Source of the DNA: Burkholderiaceae bacterium
GTDB lineage: Bacteria > Pseudomonadota > Gammaproteobacteria > Burkholderiales > Burkholderiaceae_F
Assembly (NCBI GenBank): GCA_017461315.1
Contig: JAFTYR010000075.1
Coordinates: forward strand, 1 to 64,000
DNA length: 64,000 bases
Direction: 5' to 3'
Part shown: positions 35,803 to 45,600 of the stretch, one piece after another
How the letters are laid out: the number at the start of each line of letters is the position of its first letter
Numbering within the stretch: position 1 is the first letter of the stretch
The notes under the pieces: model-generated
Told to the model about the DNA's origin: nothing
Database searches by the model: none
The model's input: the letters and a program-made list of their open reading frames with translations, nothing else
Program-made: the position numbers and the translations under genes

Positions 35803-36651
35803 TTACAAAGTTGACTCGGCGCTTTTTACGGTGTTATCCAATAATATGGCAATCGTCATTGGACCAACGCCACCGGGAACGGGAGTAATCCAGCCGGCAA
35901 CCTCTGAAACTGTATCGAAATCTACGTCACCACAGAGTTTTCCATCTGTGTCTCGGTTGATTCCAACATCAACAACAATAGAACCAGGTTTAACCATATT
36001 TGCAGAAATCATGCGAGGCTTTCCTACGGCAGATACTAAAATATCGGCTTGTCGAGTGATTGAAGCCAGTTCCTTTGTTTTACTATGAACTATAGAAACC
36101 GTGCAATTTCTTTCTAAAAACATAAGAGCCATAGGCTTGCCGACAATGTTGCTACGACCAACAACAACCGCGTGTTTCCCTTCGAAAGAAAGACCGGATA
36201 ACTCCAGCATCCGAATGACGCCAGAAGGTGTACAAGGACGAAAACCAGAAAGCCCTGATAATAAACGACCAGCATTTAATAAATGAAAGCCATCAACATC
36301 CTTTTCGGGGGAAATTTTTTCAAGAATACGATGTTCATCAATATGTTTTGGTAGCGGTAGCTGAACTAGGATTCCATTGATGTTGGTATCGGTGTTGAGC
36401 TCTTCTATGAGCTTTAAAACGCTTTGTTCAGTCGTATCATCGGAGAGTGATACTTTGATAGAACGAACTCCAACCTCGTGACAGGCTTTGATTTTATTGC
36501 GAACATAAATAGCACTGGCTGGATTATTACCAACAACGATAACCACTAATGTAGGTTGTATTCCTTTGTTTAAAAGCTGATCAACTCTTTTTTTGACATC
36601 TTGTCGGATGGAGGTTGCTATAGCCTTACCATCGATAATGTTGGCTACCAA
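35803..36651 (-). CDS. folD: Methylene-THF dehydrogenase / methenyl-THF cyclohydrolase
   Basis: About 282 residues. A bifunctional folate enzyme interconverting 5,10-methylene-THF and 10-formyl-THF with NADP. Motifs are VGNNPASAIYVRNKIKAC (catalytic Lys), GILVQLPLPKHID, KDVDGFH, VVVGRSNIVGKPMA and TPVPGGVGPMT. I chose the TTG at 36651, 8 nt after AAAGGA, giving MVANIIDGKAIA; an upstream TTG at 36672 would put this ribosome site inside the gene. Confidence 0.94.
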   Translation of the reverse strand: MVANIIDGKAIATSIRQDVKKRVDQLLNKGIQPTLVVIVVGNNPASAIYVRNKIKACHEVGVRSIKVSLSDDTTEQSVLKLIEELNTDTNINGILVQLPLPKHIDEHRILEKISPEKDVDGFHLLNAGRLLSGLSGFRPCTPSGVIRMLELSGLSFEGKHAVVVGRSNIVGKPMALMFLERNCTVSIVHSKTKELASITRQADILVSAVGKPRMISANMVKPGSIVVDVGINRDTDGKLCGDVDFDTVSEVAGWITPVPGGVGPMTIAILLDNTVKSAESTL

Positions 36652-36670
36652 TTGATGATTCCTTTCGTTC

Positions 36671-36705
36671 AAAAAAGAAGAAAGGATGACGTATTACGTC
36701 ATCCT
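36671..36705 (-). terminator. Terminator of the FixJ-type regulator gene
   Basis: AGGATGACGT (36683-36692) pairs with ACGTCATCCT (36696-36705) around a 3-nt loop. On the minus strand a U-rich tail follows (36671-36682). Confidence 0.65.
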
Positions 36706-36716
36706 AGATATCCGAC

Positions 36717-37388
36717 TTAAAGATTATTATCTTTAAGAGGAGTTTTGTTTGCATTCATGACAACGCGCATTAGGTCTGCTACGGTACCAGAATTAGTTTT
36801 GTCCATGATAGAGGCTCGATGTGCTTCTACGGTTTTAATTGAAATACCGAGGTCTGAGGCAATTTGCTTATTGAGTCTTCCTGAAACAATACGTTCTAAT
36901 ACGTGCTGTTCTCGAGGTGTTAATTTACCGAGGAGCGCATCGTTTAAGGAACGGCGTTCTGCTTTAATTTTTCTACTACGTGCCTCCTGAAGCATGCGTT
37001 CGACTAGAGTGCGCAGAGCGGCTTGGTCGAATGGCTTTTCAATGAAATCAACTGCACCTTTCTTTAGGGTGGAAACTGCCATGGAAACATCTCCATGACC
37101 AGAAATAAAAATAATTGGAATGTCGCATCTACGAGCTAACAAATGTTCCTGAACTTCAAGGCCACTCATGCCAGGCATGCGCACATCAAGAATTAGAACA
37201 GCGATCGCATTTGGATCAAATTTTGCTAAAAACATCTCACCACTATCGAATAATTCGACACGATAGCTCGATGTTTCAAGAAGCCATTTCAGAGAATCGC
37301 GTACAGCCTCATCATCTTCAACAACATAAACTATACCCAGAGCTTCTACTGATTCATGGGAGAAGTTTTTAGATGTCAGGTGAATCAT
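36717..37388 (-). CDS. FixJ/NarL-type response regulator
   Basis: 223 residues. A receiver domain (YVVEDDEAVRDSL; phospho-acceptor Asp68 in LILDVRMPGMSG; FISGHGD; Lys in FIEKPFD) is joined to a LuxR-type helix-turn-helix (LTPREQHVLERIVSGRLNKQIASDLGISIKTVEAHR). It is the partner of the kinase gene 156 bp upstream on the same strand. In Burkholderiales such a pair often lies next to folD and prlC. The signal and target genes are not evident. Confidence 0.93.
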   Translation of the reverse strand: MIHLTSKNFSHESVEALGIVYVVEDDEAVRDSLKWLLETSSYRVELFDSGEMFLAKFDPNAIAVLILDVRMPGMSGLEVQEHLLARRCDIPIIFISGHGDVSMAVSTLKKGAVDFIEKPFDQAALRTLVERMLQEARSRKIKAERRSLNDALLGKLTPREQHVLERIVSGRLNKQIASDLGISIKTVEAHRASIMDKTNSGTVADLMRVVMNANKTPLKDNNL

Positions 37389-37495
37389 TATGAATAACCT
37401 TTCGCAGAAATAAACATTCAGAACAACAAATAAAACGACACATACGCCGATATAGTTCCACCATGGAATATCTTCGATTATATCTCACTAAGCGC

Positions 37496-37511
37496 TACCC
37501 CTTAAGGGTTT
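37496..37511. promoter_or_regulatory. Palindrome between kinase and regulator genes, possible operator
   Basis: TACCCCTTAAGGGTTT has a perfect 10-bp core CCCTTAAGGG. It sits in the 156-bp gap upstream of the FixJ-type regulator. The layout resembles a NarL-type 7-2-7 site, so it may be an autoregulatory operator. I found only the one clear copy. Confidence 0.35.
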
Positions 37512-37544
37512 TATTCATATCTATCGGAATAAACGACATTTATG

Positions 37545-39914
37545 TTAAGTTTCATCGTCCGCGACTTTGAGCTCAAAATAGAAAATAACACCCCCATTAT
37601 CATTGTCACGAACGAGTAAACGGGAACTATGGGATTCGATAATACTGCGACAAATCGGCAGTCCAAGTCCTAAGCCACCGGACTTGGTTGTCAAAAAAGG
37701 AGTCCAAATATTCTTTTTCATGGTATCGGAAATACCGGGACCATGATCCGCTACTTCGAATAGAACATGTCGTTTATCTTGTTGTAAACGAACATTAAAG
37801 AAAATACGACGATCTAAGCTCTTATGTCCATTGATGGCATCTGCAGCGTTGCGGATGAGGTTTAATAAAACCTGAAAAATTTGCATACGATCGCACTCTA
37901 TGAATGGAAGATTCGCCTCGATATTTGTAATAATTTTTACTCGGTGACGCTTCTCGGTCATTTGTGCGAGTTCCATCGTGTCGTTCACTAATAACGGAAT
38001 AGCGACCTTGGTTTGAACCGCAGCCTTGCGTTGGGAAAAACTTCGAATGTTTTGAATAATTCTTTCAATGCGTTTTGATTGGGTTGATATTTTAGTTAAA
38101 ACCTCCTCAATTCGATCTAAACCAAGGCTTTCTGGATTATTGTGAATAATTTCAAGCACAGTATTTGAATATGTTGAGATTGCCGTTAATGGTTGATTAA
38201 TCTCATGAGTGATCGTAGAAGCCATCTCACCTAATGTGATGAGACGAGATGAAATTTCCATCTTCCGAGCCTGAGTTTCTAGCGATTCTTCTGCTTTTTT
38301 AGCGGTTGTCACATCTAGCGCAACTTGCATTGTGACAAGGGTACCTTCTGTAAGACGAACTCGTGTTTCATTGACATTAAACCAACGATCTAATGACTCG
38401 ACCCATACGGTTTCGTGACGTTGACCGTCCGTATTAAATGGAACCGTAAAAGCTCGAGAAATTGCAAGATGACCATCAATACTATTACCAAGTTGCTTGG
38501 TGTAAATTGTGTTGCGTATTCCTAAAATTCCTCCACTAGGGCTGTTCTGAACTAAGGAAATGCAAGAACTCACAGAATTTAATAACTTGCGATAGGAGGT
38601 AAGTGTGTCGTTAATTAGATGCTGACCTTTAGCCTCGGCGGTATTATCCCTTAATGTACAGAGCCATCCGATTTGTTTTTTTTCTGAAGAATAAAAAGGA
38701 CTAGCAAGAAAGGCACAATTTACTTTTTTATCATCTGCTCGGGTAATACGAATATCAAAGCGTAAGTCCTTGTCGCGATTGAAGTTGTTTTGGGTAAATG
38801 CCGACTTTGTTAGGTATTTTTTCGTTAAGAAAGGCCACGGTTGTTTTTTATCTAATAGTTCGTCTTGACGATAGCCCGTGATTTGTTGAACAGCGCCATT
38901 GCAGAAAATAATTCGAAAATCCATGTCACAAACAATAATCCCCACAGTCATAGAATATTCAATGGATTGATAAAGCTTATTTTCTCGATCTAAATAGAGT
39001 AATTTTCTCTTCTGTTTTTCAGTTCTTACAGTGAGGAATAAAAGGGCTAACAGCAGGGCAAAAATTAAAACGCTTAGCCAAAGCATTAAAGGACTCGAGA
39101 AAAGAAGAGGTGCCTCGAGTACCTTAGCGCCAAATAATTGCATCGTAGAGGGTAATGGAGAGATGGGCATTACCGTACTTGGAATTGAATTATCCTTTTC
39201 ATCATTAAATGAAGCGATACCAGCAATAAATTCTTGTCCATGAACAATACTAAATTCAAATTCTTTATTTTTAGGTTTCGGTGAAGCTTGCTCAAGTAGT
39301 CGATTTAATGAAATACGCGCCATATAGGCTAGAAGTTGCCCATTTTTTTTTGTAAATGGAACTACAAGAGCAACAGCCGGAGTTGACCAATCACCCGATC
39401 TTGACCAATAAGAACTATAAGTTGGTTTCTGAGTATTAAAAGCAGTTGCAATACTATCTCTAAGTTGTTGTGGGTATTCTAGATAGTCGAATTTCAGTAA
39501 ATGCATATCATTGTGATATTGCTCCTGAACCCAAGATTGCTGAGACTTACCATTTGGAAGTAGTAAACGTAACATGACTACTTCGGGAAATTCTGCAAAG
39601 ATATTTTCGACTTGTAGTTCTTCTTTGTCGCTGTTGACAATGATGCGATTAATCGAGTTTTGAAGCGAATTGAGCTCAAACTCGATATTTCCTGCAATTA
39701 ACGCAGCGTTCTGCCTTAAATTGGTTTGAACAACCGTTGTCGTATTAATGACAAAGTGGTTGTATAAAGCTCCAAAGGTAATGAGCAAAAGAACTGCGAT
39801 AGCCCAAATGAATGGGAGCACGTTTTTGGGAAGTGAAGAACGTGAGCTAAAGGTTTCAAAGGACTTACTGAACCGTTCTGATAGTGGTTTTCCATTGAGT
39901 AGGTCTTGGTCCAT
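37545..39914 (-). CDS. PAS-containing membrane sensor histidine kinase
   Basis: 789 residues. A first membrane helix (about 33-53), a periplasmic region of some 210 residues and a second helix (about 275-295) are followed by two PAS-like domains (SMTVGIIVCDMDFRIIFCNG and a second before residue 540). The HisKA box is ITHEINQPLTAISTYSN (His570), and the ATPase domain has LNLIRNAADAI, DHGPGIS and GLGLGLPI. The architecture is FixL/DctS-like. The ligand is unknown; no heme-type histidine is obvious. Confidence 0.92.
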   Translation of the reverse strand: MDQDLLNGKPLSERFSKSFETFSSRSSLPKNVLPFIWAIAVLLLITFGALYNHFVINTTTVVQTNLRQNAALIAGNIEFELNSLQNSINRIIVNSDKEELQVENIFAEFPEVVMLRLLLPNGKSQQSWVQEQYHNDMHLLKFDYLEYPQQLRDSIATAFNTQKPTYSSYWSRSGDWSTPAVALVVPFTKKNGQLLAYMARISLNRLLEQASPKPKNKEFEFSIVHGQEFIAGIASFNDEKDNSIPSTVMPISPLPSTMQLFGAKVLEAPLLFSSPLMLWLSVLIFALLLALLFLTVRTEKQKRKLLYLDRENKLYQSIEYSMTVGIIVCDMDFRIIFCNGAVQQITGYRQDELLDKKQPWPFLTKKYLTKSAFTQNNFNRDKDLRFDIRITRADDKKVNCAFLASPFYSSEKKQIGWLCTLRDNTAEAKGQHLINDTLTSYRKLLNSVSSCISLVQNSPSGGILGIRNTIYTKQLGNSIDGHLAISRAFTVPFNTDGQRHETVWVESLDRWFNVNETRVRLTEGTLVTMQVALDVTTAKKAEESLETQARKMEISSRLITLGEMASTITHEINQPLTAISTYSNTVLEIIHNNPESLGLDRIEEVLTKISTQSKRIERIIQNIRSFSQRKAAVQTKVAIPLLVNDTMELAQMTEKRHRVKIITNIEANLPFIECDRMQIFQVLLNLIRNAADAINGHKSLDRRIFFNVRLQQDKRHVLFEVADHGPGISDTMKKNIWTPFLTTKSGGLGLGLPICRSIIESHSSRLLVRDNDNGGVIFYFELKVADDET

Positions 39915-40069
39915 TAATTCAAGCTCCTGTAAATACCTATAGGATCTGTCGGGGGTAAATTTTTAAACAAATTCATGCAAAACGAAATAAAACAAACCCG
40001 ATTAATATCCTAAACCTAAGGACTTCAAGTATATTCTCTTATAAATCTATTTTGAATTGAGGAAAGTCT

Positions 40070-40765
40070 ATGAATCAGGCTGAATTAAAAAAGCGATGTG
40101 CTGAAGCTGCAATAGATTACGTTATTGAAGACGAGTATCTAGGTGTAGGAACGGGTACTACTGTAGGGTTCTTTATCACGGCACTGGCTATGTCTGGTAA
40201 GCGTGTGAAAGGTTGCGTATCAAGTTCAGAAGCGACTACACGTCAGCTTTTGACTTTAGGGTTTCCTGTGTGTGATTTAAATGATGTCGGTCATTTATCT
40301 GTTTACGTCGATGGATGTGATGAAATTAATGATCGTTTCCACATGATTAAAGGTGGTGGTGGAGCCTTGACACGTGAAAAAATCTGCGCTGACGCTTCGG
40401 ATAAATATATCTGTATTGCGGATGAATCGAAGCTCGTCAAGACTTTGGGTAAATTCCCATTACCGATTGAAGTGTTACCTATGGCTATTACCAATGTATC
40501 AAATGCATTGAAGCGTTTAGGTGGTGATCCAAAGGTACGTGACTTCGTAACCGATAACGGAAACCGCATTATTGACGTATATGGTCTAGTTATTGAGGAT
40601 CCTGTTGCACTTGAAAGTCAAATCAATCAAATTCCAGGGGTGGTTACCTGTGGTATTTTTGGTGCAAGAGGTGCAGATGTTTTGCTTTTGGCTACAGGCG
40701 ATGGCGTTCGTGTGCTCGAACCTGCGGATAAAGATATTTTGTCCAAAATGAAGCAAAAACTTTAG
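40070..40765 (+). CDS. rpiA: Ribose-5-phosphate isomerase A
   Basis: 231 residues. It interconverts ribose-5-phosphate and ribulose-5-phosphate in the pentose phosphate pathway. Motifs are LGVGTGTTVGFFI, SSSEATTRQL, VDGCDEINDRFHMIKGGGGALTREK and KTLGKFPLPIEVLP. The ATG has a GAGGAAAG ribosome site. It is divergent from the sensor kinase and convergent with yggX. The 155-bp gap upstream holds no feature I could name. Confidence 0.96.
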   Translation: MNQAELKKRCAEAAIDYVIEDEYLGVGTGTTVGFFITALAMSGKRVKGCVSSSEATTRQLLTLGFPVCDLNDVGHLSVYVDGCDEINDRFHMIKGGGGALTREKICADASDKYICIADESKLVKTLGKFPLPIEVLPMAITNVSNALKRLGGDPKVRDFVTDNGNRIIDVYGLVIEDPVALESQINQIPGVVTCGIFGARGADVLLLATGDGVRVLEPADKDILSKMKQKL

Positions 40766-40780
40766 GTTTGAATCGACGAT

Positions 40781-40814
40781 AAAAAACGGCAGATTCTCTA
40801 ACGGAGATCTGCCG
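40781..40814 (-). terminator. Terminator between rpiA and yggX
   Basis: CGGCAGAT (40787-40794) pairs with ATCTGCCG (40807-40814), extended by CTC/GAG across a bulge. Six A at 40781-40786 give a U tract on the minus strand, so it best serves yggX. Confidence 0.75.
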
Positions 40815-40840
40815 TGTTAGTTCTAAACTAAGGAACTTGA

Positions 40841-41119
40841 TCAAGACTTGTCCTCTGGAGCAACAAAATTTTCCGGATGGGCGACACCTGCACCGAAGAA
40901 ATGTTCTTTAATTTGCTCCATGAGCCATTGACGAGCACGAGGATCAGCCATGGACAGGCGATTTTCGTTTACCAACATTGTCTGAAGGCGTTTCCACTGA
41001 TCCCAAGCTTCTTTGGAAACATTCAAATAGATTTTCTTACCTAATTCACCAGGTAATGGTGGAAAATCTAAACCCTCTGCTTCTCTGCCAAGTTTGACGC
41101 AATGTACCATGCGTGTCAT
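40841..41119 (-). CDS. yggX: Fe(2+)-trafficking / oxidative-damage protection protein YggX
   Basis: 92 residues, normal length. The start [21 protein letters not shown] contains the conserved Cys7, followed by [17 protein letters not shown] and a C-terminal FFGAG segment. YggX protects Fe-S clusters during oxidative stress. It lies 63 bp downstream of argA on the same strand. Confidence 0.95.
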   Translation of the reverse strand: MTRMVHCVKLGREAEGLDFPPLPGELGKKIYLNVSKEAWDQWKRLQTMLVNENRLSMADPRARQWLMEQIKEHFFGAGVAHPENFVAPEDKS

Positions 41120-41182
41120 TTAACTCTCCTAGCTTTACTAATGGTAAAAGTATATCCGATTCTATGGGGTTAACTATTCTGT

Positions 41183-42526
41183 CTAAAGATCCTTAATAAA
41201 TATCTGGGATCGTCTCTGCCAATTGTAAAGTTTGCGTTTAGCAATCGGTAAATCTTCCAGCGTTGCTGGTTTAAAACCTCGTTTTAAGAACCAATGGGCG
41301 GTTCGTGTTGTGAGCACAAAGAGCTTAGTTAAACCCATCGACCGTGCTTTTTTCTCAATGTGATGCAAAAGTCGTTCACCCTCACCGCTACCCTGATGAA
41401 GAGCATTAACAACTAGAGCTCCCATTTCTCCGATTTTCTCGGAACTGAATGGGTAGAGCGCAGCACTGCCGTAGATAATACCGTCATGTTCCAACAGGGT
41501 ATAGCAGTTAATTTCACGTTCGAGCTTTTCCCTAGGACGCTTTACGAGAGTGCCATCTTCTTCTAATGGCTCTAGTAAATGAATAAGTGCGGTCACATCA
41601 TCGATCGTAGCATCTCGAATACAGGCCATATTTTCTTCAGTCACCATCGTTCCAACCCCTTCATGAGTTAGCAATTCGGCCAAAATGCCTCCATCGAGAA
41701 AATAAGGAAGAATGTGAACACGTTTTACACCACGATGTAAAGCCTTTAAGGCGTATCCGAGGTTATAGATATCTTCATCATCGACTAGTTTATTGTCCAT
41801 GAGTTCTTTAGCTTGATCGCTGGTAAGCTCTGATACCACTTCACCAAAACGACGAACCCCATCGACATTTCCCAAAAGAACAAATTTATCTGCTTTTAAG
41901 GCACCGGAAATGGACGAAGCTACATCTTCCATTGCAAGATTGAACGCTTCACCTGTAGGAGAAAATCCTAAAGGTGCTACAACGACAATACTATGGTTGT
42001 TTAGTTGATGAGATATCGCTTCAGCATCGACTTTTCGAACCACGCCGGTGTGCTTATAGTCAGTACCATTAATGATTCCTAATGGACGTGCAATGACGAA
42101 ATTGCCACTGATCACACGACATTGGCTATGGGCCATAGGGGTGTTAGGAAGACCGGTTGAGAAGGCGGCTTCGATGTCAAGACGGACTTCCCCCGCGGCT
42201 TCCTTGACGCAACTTAAAATATCCGTTTCTGTGATGCGTAACCCATTAACGAATTCAGAATGAATTCCTTTTAAATTGATGAGTTCTTCAACCTGAGGGC
42301 GAACGCCGTAGCAGAGAACAATCTTTGCGCCAATGGCGGAAAGCATACTTAAGTCGTAGATAAATTTAGTGAGTTGACCGTTTGCAATCATTTCTCCAGC
42401 AACGCCAACAACAATCGTTTTATCTCGTAAAGCATGAATATAAGGGGCTACACCTCTGAGCCACTGAACCCACGGGGTAATGGATTCTGCTTCAAGCTGA
42501 AGTTCTTCTTGAATATTTTGTTCCAT
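41183..42526 (-). CDS. argA: Amino-acid N-acetyltransferase (N-acetylglutamate synthase)
   Basis: 447 residues. An N-terminal amino-acid-kinase domain (about 20-290; VVGVAGEMIANGQL, VVVAPLGFSPTGEAFN), which binds arginine for feedback control, is joined to a C-terminal GNAT acetyltransferase (about 300-447; ALVVNALHQGSGEGERLLHHIE). It makes N-acetylglutamate for arginine synthesis. Length and domain order match the classical proteobacterial ArgA. It is divergent from hrpA. Confidence 0.95.
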   Translation of the reverse strand: MEQNIQEELQLEAESITPWVQWLRGVAPYIHALRDKTIVVGVAGEMIANGQLTKFIYDLSMLSAIGAKIVLCYGVRPQVEELINLKGIHSEFVNGLRITETDILSCVKEAAGEVRLDIEAAFSTGLPNTPMAHSQCRVISGNFVIARPLGIINGTDYKHTGVVRKVDAEAISHQLNNHSIVVVAPLGFSPTGEAFNLAMEDVASSISGALKADKFVLLGNVDGVRRFGEVVSELTSDQAKELMDNKLVDDEDIYNLGYALKALHRGVKRVHILPYFLDGGILAELLTHEGVGTMVTEENMACIRDATIDDVTALIHLLEPLEEDGTLVKRPREKLEREINCYTLLEHDGIIYGSAALYPFSSEKIGEMGALVVNALHQGSGEGERLLHHIEKKARSMGLTKLFVLTTRTAHWFLKRGFKPATLEDLPIAKRKLYNWQRRSQIFIKDL

Positions 42527-42600
42527 TTTAAAAGCCCTTTGAAAAAGTTCAAAACATTATAATTTTTAAAGTTTTAGAAACTCTTCTTTATAGCAGATTG

Positions 42601-45600
42601 ATGTCCGATTTAAAAAATTTACGTGTTTTAATTGAAAAACAACGTAGTCAAGACAATTTAAAAAAGAAAAAAGATTTGATTGGTTCTGAGAAGAAACCTC
42701 AGAGGGAAAGTTTAGGTGGTTCTAAACAAAACGGTTCGAATAAAGTTGACAAAGGGATTATACGAAATAAACCGATTCTTCTTGAATTAAATCCTAATTT
42801 TCCTGTTACGGATAAAGCTAAAGAAATTTCGGACGCTATATTGAATAATCAGATCGTGATTGTTTCGGGGGAAACAGGGAGCGGAAAAACCACTCAGTTA
42901 CCTAAGATTTGTCTTCAACTCGGACGAGGTCAGGCTGGCTTGATTGGACATACTCAACCTCGGAGAATCGCAGCGACGTCAATCGCAAAACGTCTTGCTG
43001 AAGAAACTAAAACAGAATTGGGTACAGTTGTAGGTTACAAAATTCGCTTCAAAGAAAATATTGGACCTAAAGCGAGTATCAAATTGATGACTGATGGGAT
43101 CCTTCTTGCAGAAACACAAAGTGATCCATTGTTAAAAGCTTACGATACTATTATTTTGGATGAAGCACATGAGAGAAGCTTAAACATTGATTTTCTTCTC
43201 GGTTATTTCCGAGAGATTCTTCCTAAAAGACCAGATTTAAAGCTTATTATTACTTCGGCTACGATTGATTCTGAACGTTTTGCTAATCATTTTGAGCCCG
43301 TTAACGGAAAGAGGGTTCCGATTATCAATGTGTCAGGTCGAACCTATCCGGTTCAGGTTCGTTATCGTCCAATTCAAGATGAAGATGAAAATGATGACCG
43401 TACCATGATGCAAGCGATTTGCGATGCTTGCGATGAATTAATGATTGCAGGGACGGGTGACATTCTTGTTTTTCTCCCAGGGGAGAGGGAAATTAGAGAG
43501 GCAGGAGAAGCTCTTAGAAAATATGCTTTTAAGGGCGTAGAAATCTTACCGCTTTATTCTCGATTAAGTTCCGAAGAGCAAGATCGGATTTTCAAGTCAA
43601 AAGGAGGGCGACGGATCATTTTATCAACGAATGTCGCAGAAACCTCTCTGACTGTTCCTGGAATCCGTTTTGTTGTAGATACAGGATTGGCTCGAGTTAA
43701 ACGCTATTCGTATCGAAATAAGGTAGAACAATTACAGATTGAACCGATTAGTCAATCCGCAGCGGAGCAACGAGCTGGCCGTTGTGGTCGAGTTGCTAAC
43801 GGTATTTGTATTCGTTTATATGATGAGGCCGATTTTATTAAACGCCCTAAATATACGGATCCAGAGATTTTAAGAAGTTCTCTTGCAACGGTAATTCTAC
43901 GTATGAAAGCCTTGAAACTTTCAGATGTTAGATCATTTCCGTTTGTTGAAGCTCCTCCATCAAGGGCTATTACGGATGGGTATGATTTGTTAATTGAACT
44001 TAATGCAGTTAATGCGCGTGGATCAGATCTAACCGCCATCGGGGAGGTTTTAGCCAAGTTGCCATTGGACGCTAAAATTGCTCGCATTTTGTTAGCCGGT
44101 TTCGAGAATCATGCGTTGGCAGAAGTTCTTGTCATCGCGGCGGGTATCAGTGTTCAAGATCCGAGGGAACGTCCTATCGAAGCTCAACAGCAAGCCGAAC
44201 AAGCGCACCGTAAATTTGCTGACGAACGCAGTGATTTTCTTTCATGGATCAAACTGTGGAATTATATGCAAGAAAAAATTGCGAATAAGAAGAGCAATCG
44301 TCTTTTAGAACAAGAACTTAAACAACAATATCTGTCGACAAGAAAAATGCGTGAGTGGCGAGATGTGTATCGTCAACTCAAAGATATGGTTGGTGAAATG
44401 GGATGGAAGATCAATACTGTAGAAGCTACCTATGAACAATTACATAAAGCTTTAATGACCGGATTATTAGGAAATTTAGGACTTCGTTCATTGGAAACAG
44501 ATTTTCGTTCAGCACCATATGTTGGAGCACGAAATATAAAATTCTGGATTTGGCCGGGTTCATTTTTAGTCAAGCGTGCAGGCAAATGGGTCATGGCAGC
44601 GGAAGTCGTTGAAACTTCAAAGCTATTTGCTCGTACCATTGCGACGATTCAACCAGAATGGGTTGAAAGTGTTGGAGCTCACTTAATCAAAAAATCTTGG
44701 ACTGAACCTCACTGGGAAAAAAAGGCTGGTAGCGTTATTGCTTTTGAAAAAGGTACGATATATGGTCTGCCCTTATACGGGCAAAGGCGAGTTAACTTTT
44801 CTAGTAAAGATCCTAAATTGTCTCGCGAGATTTTTATCCGTGAAGCTTTAGTTAATGGTGAATTCGATACACAGGCTCCGTTTTGGTCCCATAACCGAAA
44901 TTTAATTAATGAAATTAAAGAATTGGAGCATAAATCGAGGCGTCCTGATGTCTTGGTCGATGAGCAAATCTTATTTAATTTCTATGAAGGGAAAATTGGT
45001 GATTCGGTAGTCGGAAAGGTATCTTTTGATACTTGGAGATTAAAAGCAGAAAAAGAAAATCCGAAGATTCTGTTTCTATCTCGCCAAGACCTTATGCGTC
45101 ATAATGCGTCCGGAATCACAGTTGAGTATTATCCTAAAAAGATAGAAATGTCCGGTGTCACGATGGCACTTACCTATAACTTTGAACCCGGTTCATTAAG
45201 AGATGGGATCACGTTAACAGTACCGTTATTTATGCTTAACCAAATTGATGAGGAGCGATTAGAGTGGTTGGTTCCTGGAATGGTTAAAGAAAAGGTTCAG
45301 GCACTATTAAAGTCACTACCACAACGGTACAGAAGGCATTTTGTTCCATTGCCAACCTGGGCAAAAGCATTTGCCGAACACTATGATGAACCAAAAGGGA
45401 ATTTTTACGAGGCAATCATCAAGAAAGCAAGAGCAGATTTTCGCTTGGATATAAAGAAAAGCGACTTCAAGTTGGAGCTTGTTGCCCCTCATTTATTCAT
45501 AAATTACAAAATAGTTGATGAGCATGGACGTCAGATTGGGATGTCTCGCAACTTGTCTCAGTTAAAGAGTGAATTTGGAGATCAAGCTAGGGGTAACTTT

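Noticed and set aside
36101-36286. Plus-strand frames opposite folD
   Set aside because: The minus strand carries an unmistakable folD; no independent signal supports the opposite frames.
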